15,943 nt of DNA from Clostridiales bacterium (lineage in GTDB: Bacteria; Bacillota; Clostridia; Lachnospirales; Cellulosilyticaceae), in the NCBI GenBank assembly GCA_019418225.1, contig DYCF01000042.1, positions 29,765-45,707 of the forward strand, written 5' to 3'. Below, in pieces: positions 7,329 through 14,362 of this stretch. How positions within the stretch are numbered: the first letter of the stretch is position 1; the number at the start of each line of letters is the position of its first letter. Below the pieces are notes generated by a model that was not told where the DNA came from, did not search any database, and was given only the letters and a program-made list of their open reading frames with translations. The translations under genes and the position numbers were made by a program.

Positions 7329-8378
7329 ATGAATAAAAATAAGAAACGAAAGGTTTCGGTTAGATGCATATTTATTATTATGACTGCAATCATTATGCAA
7401 GTATCATTAAGCGCAGTTTTTTGTATAGGTAGGATTTTAATGAATCGGCCAGTAGTAATAGGCAAGAAACAAATAGTCATAGGTATTGTGACATCTATGA
7501 CCTATATGTTGATACTAACAGCAATTATCGGGGTGACAATTGCAGCATTTTTTAGTCGCTGGATTTTAAGACCTATATATAAAATTAATGAGGTTGCTAA
7601 GCAAGTGGCAAATGGGGATTTTAATGTGAGCCTTGATGAGACCAGTGTCATAAGAGAAGTTTCAGAGATGGCTATTAGTTTTAACATCATGGTAAAAGAA
7701 CTTGCAAATACAGAAACACTGCGCAATGACTTTGTCGGTAATGTATCTCATGAATTTAAAACGCCACTAGCTGCCGTTCAGGGCTATTGTATGTTACTTC
7801 AAGATGAGAATTTAGATGAGCAGGAACGACAGAGGTATATTAAATATATTTTAGATAATATAGAGCGTCTTACAGACCTAACGAATAATACACTTGCCTT
7901 ATCAAGACTTGATCATCAAGAGATTGCACTGGAAAAGGAATATTATGACTTAGGAGAGCAAATTCGCCGTATCTTATTAAATTATGAGAATCTATGGGGA
8001 GAAAAGCAGCTAGACTTAGAACTGAATGTGGACAATATGATGTTTAATGGGAACCGCGTTTTAATGGCACAAGTATGGAGTAACTTGATTGATAATGCCA
8101 TTAAATTTTCACATCAAGGCGGTCTGCTACGAATTGACTGTGAAAGAAAGGCAGATAGGATTAATGTAAGTATCAGAGATACAGGGATTGGCATGAGTGA
8201 AGATACGATAAAGCATGCCTTTGACCGATTTTATCAAGGTGATAAATCACATAGTACGAAGGGAAATGGACTAGGACTAGCTCTCGTTAAAAAAATCGTC
8301 TCTATTTGTGAGGGAGACATCTGGATAGAAAGTAAGTTGGGAGAAGGAAGTACATTTTATATATCTTTAAAAATTTAG
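7329..8378 (+). CDS. Sensor histidine kinase (HisKA type, short extracellular loop)
   Basis: The 349-residue kinase has TM1 (about 12-35), an extracellular loop of only about 15-20 residues, TM2 (about 53-77) and a HAMP domain (about 77-129). HisKA follows with phospho-acceptor His141 (VSHEFKTPLA), then an HATPase domain with N-box Asn256 (NLIDNAIKF), G1 DTGIGMS (284-290) and G2 GNGLGLAL (312-319). The tiny loop suggests sensing in or at the membrane, as in intramembrane-sensing kinases acting on envelope stress or antibiotics. It is co-transcribed with the response regulator. The ATG has no clear Shine-Dalgarno sequence. The stretch around the regulator stop and kinase start is a near-duplicate (AAAGATGAATAAAAA at 7311 and again at 7325), so translation may depend on coupling. 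Confidence 0.94.
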   Translation: MNKNKKRKVSVRCIFIIMTAIIMQVSLSAVFCIGRILMNRPVVIGKKQIVIGIVTSMTYMLILTAIIGVTIAAFFSRWILRPIYKINEVAKQVANGDFNVSLDETSVIREVSEMAISFNIMVKELANTETLRNDFVGNVSHEFKTPLAAVQGYCMLLQDENLDEQERQRYIKYILDNIERLTDLTNNTLALSRLDHQEIALEKEYYDLGEQIRRILLNYENLWGEKQLDLELNVDNMMFNGNRVLMAQVWSNLIDNAIKFSHQGGLLRIDCERKADRINVSIRDTGIGMSEDTIKHAFDRFYQGDKSHSTKGNGLGLALVKKIVSICEGDIWIESKLGEGSTFYISLKI

Positions 8379-8388
8379 CTAAGAATAC

Positions 8389-8434
8389 AAAAACGTGCAA
8401 CAAAACGGATGATTTAGTTGGGTTGCACGTTTTT
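8389..8434 (+). terminator. Rho-independent terminator of the OmpR-type two-component operon
   Basis: The 13-bp perfect stem AAAAACGTGCAAC (8389-8401) with GTTGCACGTTTTT (8422-8434) closes a 20-base loop and ends in a T-run. It lies 11 bases after the kinase stop codon. The A-run on the left arm would give some function on the other strand too. Confidence 0.85.
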
Positions 8435-8482
8435 AATTTAAATCGAATTAATATAAAACGATAAAAATAATTAACTTTAATC

Positions 8483-8511
8483 TTGAAAATAGAGGTTTAT
8501 AAATATAGAAT
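8483..8511 (+). promoter_or_regulatory. Probable promoter of the LytS/LytTR operon
   Basis: TTGAAA (8483-8488) and TAGAAT (8506-8511) are 17 bases apart, 44 bases before the kinase start codon. The surrounding sequence is extremely AT-rich, so other -10 choices are possible. Confidence 0.5.
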
Positions 8512-8529
8512 TATTTTAATTAAAATAAT
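8510..8529. promoter_or_regulatory. 20-bp perfect palindrome at the LytS-operon start region
   Basis: ATTATTTTAATTAAAATAAT reads identically on both strands and starts inside the proposed -10 box, covering the likely transcription start. Position and symmetry suggest an operator. LytTR regulators usually bind direct repeats, so another regulator may be involved. AT-richness makes chance symmetry somewhat more likely than usual. Confidence 0.45.
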
Positions 8530-8555
8530 ATTTAAAATAACTAAGGGGAAGTAAA

Positions 8556-10376
8556 ATGCCAGCTAAAAAGATTTCATCTATTATGCTAATAAGTGCACTT
8601 TTTATAATTATAGTCTTATTTATAAATTTCTTATGGCGTACAAATTGTGGCGTATCAGAGATGAAAGTGGTCAATGGTTATTTGGATTTAAGTAATAAAG
8701 AGATAAAGGAGAATATATATGCCTTAGATGGACAGTGGGAAATTACATTTGATAAAGAAGGAAACCACTCTTTAAAGCAATATATTGAAGTACCTGGTAC
8801 GTGGGAGGCTGGTACTTATGGTACTGCAACATATAGAATGAATGTAAAACTGCCAGAAAAGGGAAGGTATGGATTGTATGTAGGCATGATTTGCAATGCC
8901 TATCGCTTACAAATTAATGGAGAAGAAGTATTTCAAAACGGTGTTGTAGGTGAAAATCTACAAGAAGAGCAACCTAAGTGGAAATATCAGATTGTACCTT
9001 TTTATATAGAATCCAATGAAGCAGAAATAGTGATTGAGGTATCTAACTATCATCTTTTGAGTGGTGGAATAGCAGATAATATTTTAATAGGTGATTTTGA
9101 GAAGCTTCAAACTAATTTTATAAAGAATGCACTTACTACGGCTATTACAATAGGAATCTTTTTAGGGCTAGGTTGTTATATGCTTTTATTATTTAGTATG
9201 CAGGAGAGAAATAAAGCCTATTTATATTTGAGTTTACATTGTATATCTCAAGCAGCACTAGAACTTATTATTAATGAGTGTGTTATTTATTACATTATCC
9301 CTAATATATCATTTGAAGCAGTGTATAAATTACAGTTTTTAGCTTACATAGGAGAGGTTATGGCCCTAGGATTATTTATAAAGACCATGTATCCAAGGCA
9401 AAGACACAAAAAGTTATTTATAGCAATCATGAGCTGCAATATGATATATACAGTATTAATACTTGTAATGCCAATTGTTTTAGTAACACATATTGCGGGA
9501 ATTTATATCGTATTACTTGTTATAAACATAGCTAATATGCTTATTTATTTAATAGAAGCAGTATATAAAAAAGAAAACTATGCATGGCTTATACTAAGTG
9601 GAACGATTATTCTCCTTTTTACGGTCAGTATAGACTTTATTAGGCGATTGTATGGGTTAAATGCTTTTTCAGGAATTAGAAACTATGTATATGGGCAGCT
9701 ATTCTTATTAGTTTGCCAAATGTATTTAGTGTATAAGGGTATAGAAGATGCTTTTGACCAATCTACTCAAGCTAAAAATATGGAAATTGCTTTTTTGCAG
9801 GCACAGATAGCACCTCATTTCTTCTTTAATACGCTTAATAATATTTATAATATGATGGGAACATCTGTGACGAAGGCACAGGCGCTTATATTGGACTTTT
9901 GTGACTTCCTAAGAGTAAAGCATAAATTTGATTATCGTAAAAATCCTATGTATTCCTTGAAAGAAGAAATAGAACTTTTGCAGGCATATATTCGAATTGA
10001 AAATACAAGGTTAAATGGACTATTAGAATTAGAAATTAATGTAGATGAAGCATTGTCAAAGGTGATGGTACCTCAGCTTGTATTACAACCTATAGCTGAA
10101 AATGCCATTAAGCATGGCTTTTATGGCAAAAAACTCATCATTAGCATAACCTGTCTGCGAAAGGAAGATAAACTGGATGTAAGCATCACAGACAATGGTA
10201 AAGGGATGGCAGCTAGTATGACAACTCAGATTTTGAATCCTAACTCTAATATAGGGGGCATAGGACTTAAAAATGTTAACTATAGGCTTGAAAAGTACTA
10301 TGGGACAAAAATGACAGTAACAAGTAGAGAAAATGAAGGAACAAGCATAACTTTTCAGATACCATTGGGGGTGTAA
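8556..10376 (+). CDS. LytS-type sensor histidine kinase with jelly-roll sensor and 7TM domain
   Basis: The 606-residue protein has an N-terminal membrane helix (about 7-27). An extracellular domain (about 35-185) resembles the galactose-binding jelly roll of family 2 glycosidases (LDGQWEIT, VPGTWE, TATYRMNVKLP, LQINGEEVFQNGV). About seven membrane helices (about 190-395) of the 7TMR-DISM kind follow. The kinase core has phospho-acceptor His421 (QIAPHFFFNTLNN), N-box Asn516 (QPIAENAIKHG), DNGKGM from Asp546 and a GGIGL loop at 567-571. It presumably senses an extracellular, perhaps carbohydrate-like, ligand and phosphorylates the LytTR regulator 2 bases downstream. The start follows AAGGGGAAG. 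The domain assignment is by pattern, and the ligand is not known. Confidence 0.9.
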   Translation: MPAKKISSIMLISALFIIIVLFINFLWRTNCGVSEMKVVNGYLDLSNKEIKENIYALDGQWEITFDKEGNHSLKQYIEVPGTWEAGTYGTATYRMNVKLPEKGRYGLYVGMICNAYRLQINGEEVFQNGVVGENLQEEQPKWKYQIVPFYIESNEAEIVIEVSNYHLLSGGIADNILIGDFEKLQTNFIKNALTTAITIGIFLGLGCYMLLLFSMQERNKAYLYLSLHCISQAALELIINECVIYYIIPNISFEAVYKLQFLAYIGEVMALGLFIKTMYPRQRHKKLFIAIMSCNMIYTVLILVMPIVLVTHIAGIYIVLLVINIANMLIYLIEAVYKKENYAWLILSGTIILLFTVSIDFIRRLYGLNAFSGIRNYVYGQLFLLVCQMYLVYKGIEDAFDQSTQAKNMEIAFLQAQIAPHFFFNTLNNIYNMMGTSVTKAQALILDFCDFLRVKHKFDYRKNPMYSLKEEIELLQAYIRIENTRLNGLLELEINVDEALSKVMVPQLVLQPIAENAIKHGFYGKKLIISITCLRKEDKLDVSITDNGKGMAASMTTQILNPNSNIGGIGLKNVNYRLEKYYGTKMTVTSRENEGTSITFQIPLGV

Positions 10377-10378
10377 AG

Positions 10379-11113
10379 ATGAATGTGGTAATTGTAGATG
10401 ATGAAATAAATTCTCTTCAATATCTGGTTAGTATTTTGGAGAAGCAAGAGAAAATAAATATTCAGAAACAGTTCACGGATTCTTGTGAAGCCTTAGCATA
10501 TTTGTTAAAGAATCCTTGTGAGGTACTTTTTTTAGATATTGAGATGCCTAATATCAATGGGATTTATTTAGCTGAACAAATAATTTCCATATATCCAAAT
10601 ACGAAAATTTGCTTTGTTACAGCTTATAATGAGTTTGCTGTAAAGGCCTTTGAAATCAATGCCATAGATTATGTACTTAAACCTTATAGTGAGCAGCGCA
10701 TTATGAAAGCTATCGAAAAGCTGAATAATTCAGTGGAACATGTGGAAGCTATTAGTCAGCTTAGTGAGGAATCCGATTATGATTTAGATATCATTTGCGG
10801 AACGCAAGATGAAGAAGTCGTACTCATTAAATATGATGAAATATTTTATCTAGATGCAGTAGAAGGCAATATCCTAATCCATACAGGCAACGAGGTCTAT
10901 AAAAGTAACAAGACACTTAACTTTTTTGAAAACAAATTAAAGCGGCACGCTTTTTTTAGAACACATAAGTGTTATATAGCTAATTTAAATAAGGTTAATA
11001 AGTTTAAACCTCGTATTAACTATACATATGATATTTATTTTAAAGACATTAAGGATGTTATTCCTTTAAGTAGAAACAAGGTTAAGGAGTTAAAGACCTT
11101 TTTTGCCATTTAG
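10379..11113 (+). CDS. LytTR-family response regulator
   Basis: The 244-residue protein has a receiver domain (1-118) with Asp7/Asp8, phospho-acceptor Asp53 (FLDIEMPNING), Thr81 and Lys101 (DYVLKPY). A LytTR DNA-binding domain occupies about 138-242 (FYLDAVEGNILIHT, FFRTHKCYIANLNKV, IPLSRNKVKEL). Such regulators bind pairs of direct repeats through a beta-rich domain. The gene starts 2 bases after the LytS-type kinase stop and is clearly its cognate partner. The hydrolase-like gene 39 bases downstream may belong to the same transcript and is a possible effector. Confidence 0.95.
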   Translation: MNVVIVDDEINSLQYLVSILEKQEKINIQKQFTDSCEALAYLLKNPCEVLFLDIEMPNINGIYLAEQIISIYPNTKICFVTAYNEFAVKAFEINAIDYVLKPYSEQRIMKAIEKLNNSVEHVEAISQLSEESDYDLDIICGTQDEEVVLIKYDEIFYLDAVEGNILIHTGNEVYKSNKTLNFFENKLKRHAFFRTHKCYIANLNKVNKFKPRINYTYDIYFKDIKDVIPLSRNKVKELKTFFAI

Positions 11114-11152
11114 GGGATTACAATAAATACAAAGGAAAAGAGGTAGGGGAAG

Positions 11153-12115
11153 ATGAGTAATACAAAAGAAATAGGAGTAAGTGATTTGCACCAAGGGGAT
11201 GTGATGGTATTTTCACCCGATGAAGAAGATACGCTAAGCAGGGCCATTGCATGGGTAACAGATTCAACAGTAAGTCATGCAGCTATGGTGTATTACAGCA
11301 ATGATGAAATAGCAGAAGAAACTTTACATGGTTTAGTCGTTACACCCACTAAGGCAAGAGTGGAAAGTCAAAGGATGGCCACAGTATTACGTTTAAAATC
11401 GGAAATACAAGACCTTGATATGAAAAAGGTAGTGGATGTTGCCGCTAAATATGTAAATAATGATGAGCCTTATGCTACAGCTGATTTATTATTTTTGGCA
11501 ATCTATTTCTTATTTAAGAAATGTAGTCAGGATACAAAAGTAAATAAAGCTTTAGCAAAAATAATTAAACTTGCAATGATGGCACTTATTGAGATGACAG
11601 ATGAAAAGCTATATCCTGGGAAAGATCCTATGCAATGTTCGCAATTTGTATATCATTGCTATAGAGAAGCAGGACCTGAGTATAGAATTATTTTAAAGAA
11701 AGAACAAGATGTTAAAAAGTATAATTTATTACAGCTTGTTAAGGAACAAACGTCAGGACGTAATTTATCTTATAAAAAAATAAAGAAAGACCTTATAAAA
11801 GAAGTAAGACGAGAGCGAAAAGGAGTTCAAGGACCAATTAGCAATAAGGTAAATGTTGATGCAGCCCAAAAAGCAGCTAAAGAACTTTTAGAAGCACTTC
11901 AATCAAACAATATGCAGGAAGTAGTACAGCCTATACAACTAGACAAAGAATTTATGAATTTAGTTCAGAAGTTCTGTATCTTACTGACTAAATCAGATAA
12001 TCTAGCAGAGGCTATAGAAAAGCTAGTGAATTTAGAAGAATTCTTTGTATCACCTGGAGATTTATTGTCTCGCACAGAAAATTTGGAAGAAATAGGTGTA
12101 TTAACAAGAGAATAA
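11153..12115 (+). CDS. YiiX/C92-like permuted papain-fold (NlpC/P60-superfamily) hydrolase
   Basis: In the N-terminal half of this 320-residue protein, LHQGDVMVFSP leads to TVSHAAMVYY (His42), AEETLHG (Glu55/Glu56) and, much later, MQCSQFVYHCYREAG (Cys162). This His-before-Cys order is the circularly permuted papain-like layout of YiiX/YaeF and LRAT-like enzymes, which act on amide or thioester bonds of lipids or peptides. An insertion of about 75 residues lies between the halves of the site. The region from about 200 to 320 is helical, charged and not recognised. There is no signal peptide, so it is probably cytoplasmic. It follows the LytTR gene by 39 bases with its own ribosome binding site, which suggests co-transcription. 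The substrate is unknown. Confidence 0.7.
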   Translation: MSNTKEIGVSDLHQGDVMVFSPDEEDTLSRAIAWVTDSTVSHAAMVYYSNDEIAEETLHGLVVTPTKARVESQRMATVLRLKSEIQDLDMKKVVDVAAKYVNNDEPYATADLLFLAIYFLFKKCSQDTKVNKALAKIIKLAMMALIEMTDEKLYPGKDPMQCSQFVYHCYREAGPEYRIILKKEQDVKKYNLLQLVKEQTSGRNLSYKKIKKDLIKEVRRERKGVQGPISNKVNVDAAQKAAKELLEALQSNNMQEVVQPIQLDKEFMNLVQKFCILLTKSDNLAEAIEKLVNLEEFFVSPGDLLSRTENLEEIGVLTRE

Positions 12116-12144
12116 TAAGGTATAATACAACTGAAATCATATAG

Positions 12145-12173
12145 TTGACAAATGGGCATATGCACATTATACT
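12145..12173 (+). promoter_or_regulatory. Consensus-like promoter of the DUF134 gene
   Basis: TTGACA (12145-12150), a 17-base spacer and TATACT (12168-12173) make a near-perfect sigma-A-type promoter, 51 bases before the start codon. The spacer and both hexamers overlap the left arm of the inverted repeat at 12150-12201, so binding there would block polymerase. Confidence 0.88.
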
Positions 12174-12201
12174 ACTAATTGTAATGTGCATATGCCCATT
12201 T
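12150..12201. promoter_or_regulatory. 20-bp perfect inverted repeat with twin GCATATGC palindromes (probable operator)
   Basis: The left arm AAATGGGCATATGCACATTA (12150-12169) and its exact inverse (12182-12201) flank 12 bases. Each arm carries the self-palindromic octamer GCATATGC (12156-12163 and 12188-12195), with centres 32 bases apart, about three helical turns. The left site lies in the promoter spacer and the right site in the early transcript. This is an unusually strong operator-like layout for a DUF134 protein controlling itself. The transcript could also fold as a 20-bp hairpin ending 9 bases before the ribosome binding site. No T-run follows, so it is a poor terminator. Confidence 0.75.
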
Positions 12202-12223
12202 CGTGGGCGTAGGAGGTGTATAT

Positions 12224-12562
12224 ATGCCGCGCATAACAAAATGTAGAAGAATTTGTGTTGAACCAACGAGCAAAGTGTTCAAACCAGAGTGTATTTCCAA
12301 TGAACAAATCATTTTACAATTAGAGGAGTTAGAGAGCTTAAGGCTCATCGACTTCGAAAACCTAGATCAAGATGCAGCTGCTAAACGCATGTCAGTTTCA
12401 AGAGGTACATTTCAGCGTATCTTATATTCAGCTAGGCATAAGGTGGCACAGGTCTTAATACAAGGCAAAAACCTAGTCATTGAAGGTGGAAACTACGAAG
12501 TTTCACATACTAAATGTGACCAGGGAAAAGTATGTAGTGAATGTAAGTTTGTAAATGAATAA
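12224..12562 (+). CDS. DUF134-family HTH protein, Cys-rich
   Basis: From ATG 12224, preceded by AGGAGG at 12211-12216, the product is 112 residues and starts MPRITKCRRICVEP, the usual DUF134 N-terminus. An in-frame GTG at 12203 lies inside the operator and lacks a ribosome binding site, so it was not used. A helix-turn-helix like sigma-70 region 4 spans about 46-76 (AAAKRMSVSRGTFQRILYSA). Six cysteines (7, 11 and 23 near the N-terminus; 98, 104 and 107 in CDQGKVCSEC) could bind metal or an Fe-S cluster. DUF134 genes commonly sit beside Mrp-type and NifX/NifB-like genes, and an Mrp-type gene is next here. It is probably a transcriptional regulator of itself and perhaps mrp. This function is inferred. 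Confidence 0.88.
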   Translation: MPRITKCRRICVEPTSKVFKPECISNEQIILQLEELESLRLIDFENLDQDAAAKRMSVSRGTFQRILYSARHKVAQVLIQGKNLVIEGGNYEVSHTKCDQGKVCSECKFVNE

Positions 12563-12605
12563 ACAAAACAAAGAATCGATGATTAATAACTAATCATTGG
12601 GACAA

Positions 12606-12649
12606 TAAGTTTAGTAAAAATAAGTTTAGCAAAAGTAAGTTTATCAAAG
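12606..12649. repeat. 15-bp tandem repeat, three copies
   Basis: TAAGTTTAGTAAAAA (12606-12620), TAAGTTTAGCAAAAG (12621-12635) and TAAGTTTATCAAAG (12636-12649) follow head to tail. It is noncoding and lies just upstream of copy A of the dispersed repeat. Confidence 0.75.
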
Positions 12650-12671
12650 TAAATAATGACATTTGAGAGCA

Positions 12672-12785
12672 TTTATAGATTTCACATTTATAAAGTTTAG
12701 TTATTCATAATCTTTAGCAATGTGAAATCATTGGGAGAAAACAACTTACGCACATGTATATTTCAAATTTTTAGTTGGTTTCTCT
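12672..12785 (+). repeat. Dispersed intergenic repeat, copy A
   Basis: About 114 bases beginning TTATAGATTTCACATTTATA and ending TTTTTAGTTGGTTTCTCT, in the same orientation as copy C and opposite to copy B. GATTTCACAT near the start pairs with ATGTGAAATC about 40 bases later, giving a stem-loop. Identity with copy B is roughly 80% by eye. Weaker similarity to copy C continues beyond 12785 (around CTAG at 12826 and the following ATAT and CCAA). Confidence 0.85.
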
Positions 12786-13143
12786 GCAGAGATATAGAGC
12801 TTATAACACACGATTACGAATCATGCTAGATATATCATCCAAACCAAGAACACAAATCACAGGTTATAGATCAAAAGCCCAACAAATTAACGAATCAAAT
12901 CACAAATCATAATCTATAAACTAAACATATCATTTTATTTAAATGAAATAATAAAACAAAATAAATTTATATCATAGTAATATATCTCAAATGCAATCAA
13001 ATGAAGTTATGAAGATAGGATACCTCCTATTAAATAATTAATGTAAGTTATATAGTACTCCAAGAACAGTGTAAAATAAAAACTCGCTTACAAGCTTATA
13101 TTTAAAAATGAATGCAATACATTCGTCAAAGGAGAGAAAGACA

Positions 13144-13968
13144 ATGAGTGAAAATCATAATTGTGAAAGTGGCTGCGGAAGCTGCAGCAAGGAATGTTCT
13201 TCAAGACAAAATCCAAAGAGTCTCATAGAGAAACCCCATGCGCTAAGTTCTATTAAAAAAGTAATTGGCGTAGTAAGTGGCAAGGGTGGTGTGGGTAAAT
13301 CTAGTGTAACTTCAATGCTTGCTGTAGCAATGAATAAAAAAGGTTACCATACTGCGGTGTTAGATGCTGATATTACTGGACCTTCTATACCAAAAGCATT
13401 CGGGATTACGGAAAAAGCGTATGCTAATGAACAAGGTTTATTACCTGTAACCACAAAAAGTGGAATTGATATAATGTCCATTAACCTCCTCTTAGAGCAT
13501 CCAACAGATCCAGTAGTATGGAGAGGACCTGTTATCGCAGGAGCTGTTAAGCAATTTTGGCAAGAGGTTATCTGGCAAGATGTAGATTACATGTTTGTAG
13601 ATATGCCTCCTGGTACAGGAGATGTACCACTCACTGTATTTCAATCTATTCCATTAGACGGCATCATTATTGTAACCTCACCTCAAGAATTAGTTTCAAT
13701 GATTGTTGGAAAAGCCGTTAAAATGGCCAATATGCTTAATGTACCTATCATTGGGCTTATTGAAAACTACAGTTACTTTATTTGTCCAGACTGTGACCAT
13801 CAGCACAAAATATTCGGAGAAAGCCACATCGAAGAAACAGCTGCAAGCTATGGTCTACAAGTTCTAGCCAAACTTCCAATTGATCCAAATATCGCAAAGG
13901 CCTGCGATGCTGGAAAAGTTGAAGATATCAATACAGACATAATGGAAAAAGTTGTTGAAAAACTATAG
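13144..13968 (+). CDS. mrp: Mrp/Nbp35-family Fe-S cluster carrier ATPase
   Basis: From ATG 13144, chosen because GGAGAG lies 7 bases upstream, the product is 274 residues. An in-frame ATG at 13108 has no such site. The deviant Walker A is GKGGVGKSS (46-54), followed by DADITGPSIP (74-83), FVDMPPGTGD (151-160) and TSPQELVS. A CPDC pair (Cys214, Cys217) matches the cluster-bridging motif of Mrp/Nbp35 dimers. An extra N-terminal Cys cluster (Cys7, 11, 14, 18) recalls the ferredoxin-like N-terminus of Nbp35. It is likely to bind and pass on 4Fe-4S clusters in the cytoplasm. It is downstream of a DUF134 gene, a common pairing, but separated by 581 bases, so it probably has its own promoter. Confidence 0.93.
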   Translation: MSENHNCESGCGSCSKECSSRQNPKSLIEKPHALSSIKKVIGVVSGKGGVGKSSVTSMLAVAMNKKGYHTAVLDADITGPSIPKAFGITEKAYANEQGLLPVTTKSGIDIMSINLLLEHPTDPVVWRGPVIAGAVKQFWQEVIWQDVDYMFVDMPPGTGDVPLTVFQSIPLDGIIIVTSPQELVSMIVGKAVKMANMLNVPIIGLIENYSYFICPDCDHQHKIFGESHIEETAASYGLQVLAKLPIDPNIAKACDAGKVEDINTDIMEKVVEKL

Positions 13969-13979
13969 GGTATATTACC

Positions 13980-14022
13980 AAAGGAGATATTACGAAACGC
14001 GTTTCGTAATATCTCCTTTTTT
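13980..14022 (+). terminator. Terminator of mrp, a 40-bp perfect palindrome
   Basis: Positions 13980-13999 (AAAGGAGATATTACGAAACG) are followed directly by their exact inverse at 14000-14019, then TTT. The transcript would form a long stem with a minimal loop and a U-run of six, 11 bases after the mrp stop codon. Confidence 0.88.
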
Positions 14023-14111
14023 GTAAATTAGGAAAACTCGAATTTTAATTTTCCTATGTTCAAACTCAAAGATTGAACATAATCTATAAATATAAGTTGA
14101 GCGTAGTTTAT

Positions 14112-14224
14112 AGAAAAACCAACTAAAACCGTGAAATCTACATGTAGGTAAATTGTTTTCTTCAATGATTTCACATGACTAACAGATATAAATAACTAAA
14201 TTTTATAAATGTGAAATCTATATA
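14112..14224 (-). repeat. Dispersed intergenic repeat, copy B (inverted)
   Basis: Read on the minus strand this copy begins TATATAGATTTCACATTTAT and ends GTTTTAGTTGGTTTTTCT, matching copy A along its length with one or two small gaps. The GATTTCACAT/ATGTGAAATC stem is conserved exactly, and a third TAGATTTCAC occurs at 14131-14140. It lies between the mrp terminator and the hairpin terminator at 14230-14280, so it is outside both transcription units. Confidence 0.85.
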
Positions 14225-14229
14225 AATAT

Positions 14230-14280
14230 AAAAGTGAGTATAACGAAACTAGAATTAGTAGCTTCGTTATACTCACTTTT
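14230..14280. terminator. Bidirectional hairpin terminator downstream of the MIF-like gene
   Basis: An 18-bp perfect stem (14230-14247 AAAAGTGAGTATAACGAA with 14263-14280) has a 15-base loop and T-runs on both strands. On the minus strand it follows the MIF-like gene by about 80 bases. On the plus strand it backs up the mrp terminator. Between it and the gene stop a second 11-bp hairpin (14307-14317 with 14327-14337, 9-base loop) lacks a T-run. Confidence 0.8.
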
Positions 14281-14362
14281 GCTAGAGTTAAAATTGTACT
14301 ATCACAATCCATATTATACCCTAAAAATAATATGGATGCTATGAAAGTCTGAGGAATTATTG

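Larger units (their letters stand above)
12563..13143. other. 581-base intergenic stretch between the DUF134 and mrp genes
   Basis: There is no credible coding region on either strand. It contains a weak hairpin (12579-12585 with 12591-12597, without T-run), the 15-bp tandem repeat at 12606-12649, copy A of the dispersed repeat (12672-12785), a 12-base palindrome TCTCTGCAGAGA (12781-12792) and a small hairpin at 13015-13030 (ATAGGA/TCCTAT). The rest is AT-rich. A possible but weak -10 for mrp is TAAAAT near 13073. No riboswitch or tRNA was recognised. Confidence 0.6.

Noticed and set aside
12150..12201. Intrinsic terminator for the YiiX-like gene
   Set aside because: The stem is excellent, but no T-run follows and it overlaps a consensus promoter, so operator is the better reading.
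12203..12223. GTG start extending the DUF134 protein by seven residues
   Set aside because: It lies at the operator edge without a ribosome binding site, while ATG 12224 has AGGAGG at the right distance and gives the usual MPR- start.
13015..13030. ACCTCCT as an anti-Shine-Dalgarno or minus-strand ribosome binding site
   Set aside because: No minus-strand start codon or frame follows, and the small hairpin is weak.
13108..13143. Upstream ATG for mrp
   Set aside because: No ribosome binding site precedes it, whereas GGAGAG precedes ATG 13144 by 7 bases.
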